The position numbers and the translations under genes are program-made. The notes below the pieces were generated by a model that had not been told where the DNA came from, searched no databases, and saw only the letters and a list, made by a program, of their open reading frames with translations. Positions 62,641-64,000 of a DNA stretch of 64,000 nucleotides are shown here, piece by piece. Each line of letters opens with the position of its first letter. Position 1 is the first letter of the stretch. Source of the stretch: Isoetes taiwanensis (taxonomy: Eukaryota; Streptophyta; Lycopodiopsida; Isoetales; Isoetaceae); contig JAJEKV010000011.1 in the NCBI GenBank assembly GCA_021234155.1, positions 12,751,255-12,815,254 of the forward strand, written 5' to 3'.

Positions 62641-63958
62641 CAATGAGATAAACTATCTGGCGAGTAAAACATGAGGCTCCCACTGGCTCGGACTCATGGG
62701 AGGTGGAAGTAAATACAAGATGGAGACTTAGGACTGAAGCATAACAATGGCCGGGGTGGCCAGAACCAATATGGCTAGGGCAATTCCCTCCATCCACCCC
62801 TCTGTGCACACCATGTAGGCTGACTAGATCCCGGACTGCAGGCGTGTTGTGGCCTTCGGATCACGCCCAACCCTGGGGTAACATCAGCCAGAGTTATTTA
62901 GGTTGCATGCCGGTCCGTGGTGAGGAAGGTTCCATCCCCTTCCGAGTGTAAGCGGTTCCAAAGGCAGCTAAGAAGTCGTGGCTGACCCACATAGTTTCTT
63001 TCAGAGCTTAACCCCAAAGCGAGGAGCAGGGCGGGCACGGCTCACGAGGGATGGGGCGCCATTGCGAATGGGAGATTTGTGGGACGTACTGGAAACCCCA
63101 CATGGTGGCCGCCCGTCCCACAACATGGGTCCCCGATAGGCTGGCGCGGACCCCAGATCCTTTTAGCTAACCCGTTAAAGTCTTTCAGTCATTCCATAGT
63201 CTCCCTTGGCGGTGGGTTTCGCGTGGGGCCATATATGGAAATTACTAAGGATCCAGCTGGAGGCATCATCATCTTTACTGGTGGCTGGGTCTCTGCACAC
63301 CTTCCCAAATAAGAGGGCAAGCATGATTAGCCGGCATCCCACATATAACATAACACCATCATAGATAATAATAAACCTAATCATACATATCAAGCATAGG
63401 GTTTTAGGTTTAGATTAGGTTCGAATCTAGGCTGAGGGTGCTAGAATGTCTCTACAGCAGGGTAAGGATACTAAATCATCATTCTTCGGATAGTCTATAA
63501 ATCTATGCCGAAATACACGCTCCCAGAAGAACTCCTTCACGCTCCTGATGTCTCCATGGTGTAGGGTGTTGAGTAGCTCCACTCCTGCTGATGTGCTCTC
63601 CGCTCGAGGGGCTGCTAAGTATAACATTGCCTGACAAAGGCGGTTCCATAAAGCGGGGTTTTAGAGTCAGAAGTTTCCCCAATTGTTGGAGCAGAGAGGC
63701 CGGGTTAGGGTTTAGGCCTTCTGATTAGGGATTACATGTTGTATACCCACATGGCTCCAACCGGGCTGGTTCCACACGTATGGCGGGGTGCTAATAGGTT
63801 AAGGCCGTGGAAGGCTGATGCTTTAACCTACCGTTTTCGGATTATATGAATAACTTAGCCATGCATAATCTATGGTATGAGGCTGTGAAGGTAGACTTGT
63901 AGCAGAGTGGCCAGACCAGAAATAACATATTTATGGTGTATATTTCACTGGGCATGCA
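62389..63958 (-). repeat. Second LTR of the gypsy family (about 1.57 kb), 5' LTR by context
   Basis: Plus-strand limits TGTGATGCTCC (62389) and GGGCATGCA (63958). It aligns along its length with the LTR at 16988-20547 but lacks the pyrimidine tract. The frames within it (63079-63312 and others) have no domains. The bases outside its right end (GTATC) differ from those outside the other LTR (AGCAA), so target-site duplications do not support pairing the two. No gag or pol domain was recognised in the DNA to its left, so its own element is either non-autonomous or badly damaged. Confidence 0.65.
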
Positions 63959-64000
63959 GTATCATCAATCACATTTAGCCTGCTTGCCTTATTTAATTTC
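63959..64000. other. Window edge
   Basis: Short flank beyond the LTR; nothing recognisable. Confidence 0.3.

Noticed and set aside
16988-63958. One giant retroelement bounded by the two related LTRs
   Set aside because: Orientation agrees, but the bases outside the ends (AGCAA and GTATC) are not a target-site duplication, one LTR has more than doubled in length, and the DNA between is mostly unrelated repeats. Two separate insertions are simpler.

Overview
This window looks like nuclear DNA from a land plant with a large, repeat-rich genome. The one clearly intact gene is a three-exon SPX-domain protein gene (1455-2746, + strand) with ordinary plant GT-AG introns. The rest is mostly decayed transposons, LTR-retrotransposon parts, minisatellites and large tandem duplications. 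The relics of an unnamed transposase-like family, which I associate with mosses, lycophytes and ferns more than with flowering plants, suggest a seed-free plant. That is recollection, so lineage confidence is low.

Layout. 1-6.3 kb: the SPX gene, preceded by six perfect GNATATNC (P1BS) sites, then non-coding DNA. 6.3-15.4 kb: small tandem repeats, fragments of a transposase-like gene (8.1-8.7 kb, - strand; 10.9-12.5 kb, + strand), an exon-like module duplicated in tandem (8.8-9.5 kb), a CCA/TGG low-complexity block, and a broken Ulp1 (C48) protease gene (12.7-13.4 kb, - strand) whose catalytic cysteine reads as tyrosine. 15.4-17.0 kb: a (TG)n microsatellite and a 'CATGCC' minisatellite. 17.0-25.9 kb: a decayed Ty3/gypsy element on the - strand with polypurine tract and 3' LTR; the LTR holds about 1.6 kb of almost pure pyrimidine. 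25.9-34.9 kb: AT-rich DNA, a second 'CATGCC' array (29.0-29.8 kb) and two unclassified repeat blocks. 34.9-56.65 kb: two diverged tandem copies of a unit of about 10.8 kb; copy 1 contains a 100-N assembly gap. 58.3-62.6 kb: a 2.16-kb tandem duplication containing shorter repeats of about 200-230 bp. 62.4-64 kb: a second LTR of the gypsy family, with a primer-binding-site-like motif beside it.

Functionally, only the SPX gene is likely to be working. Its product should act in inositol-pyrophosphate-dependent phosphate sensing, and the P1BS cluster suggests PHR transcription factors induce it under phosphate starvation, closing the usual SPX-PHR feedback loop. The best candidate for something undescribed is the 8-13.5 kb region, where a transposase-like relic and a Ulp1-protease relic lie tail to tail. 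From about 28 kb onward, repeat copies differ by many small indels, so reading frames there should be treated with caution: decay and residual sequencing error cannot be told apart from this sequence alone.
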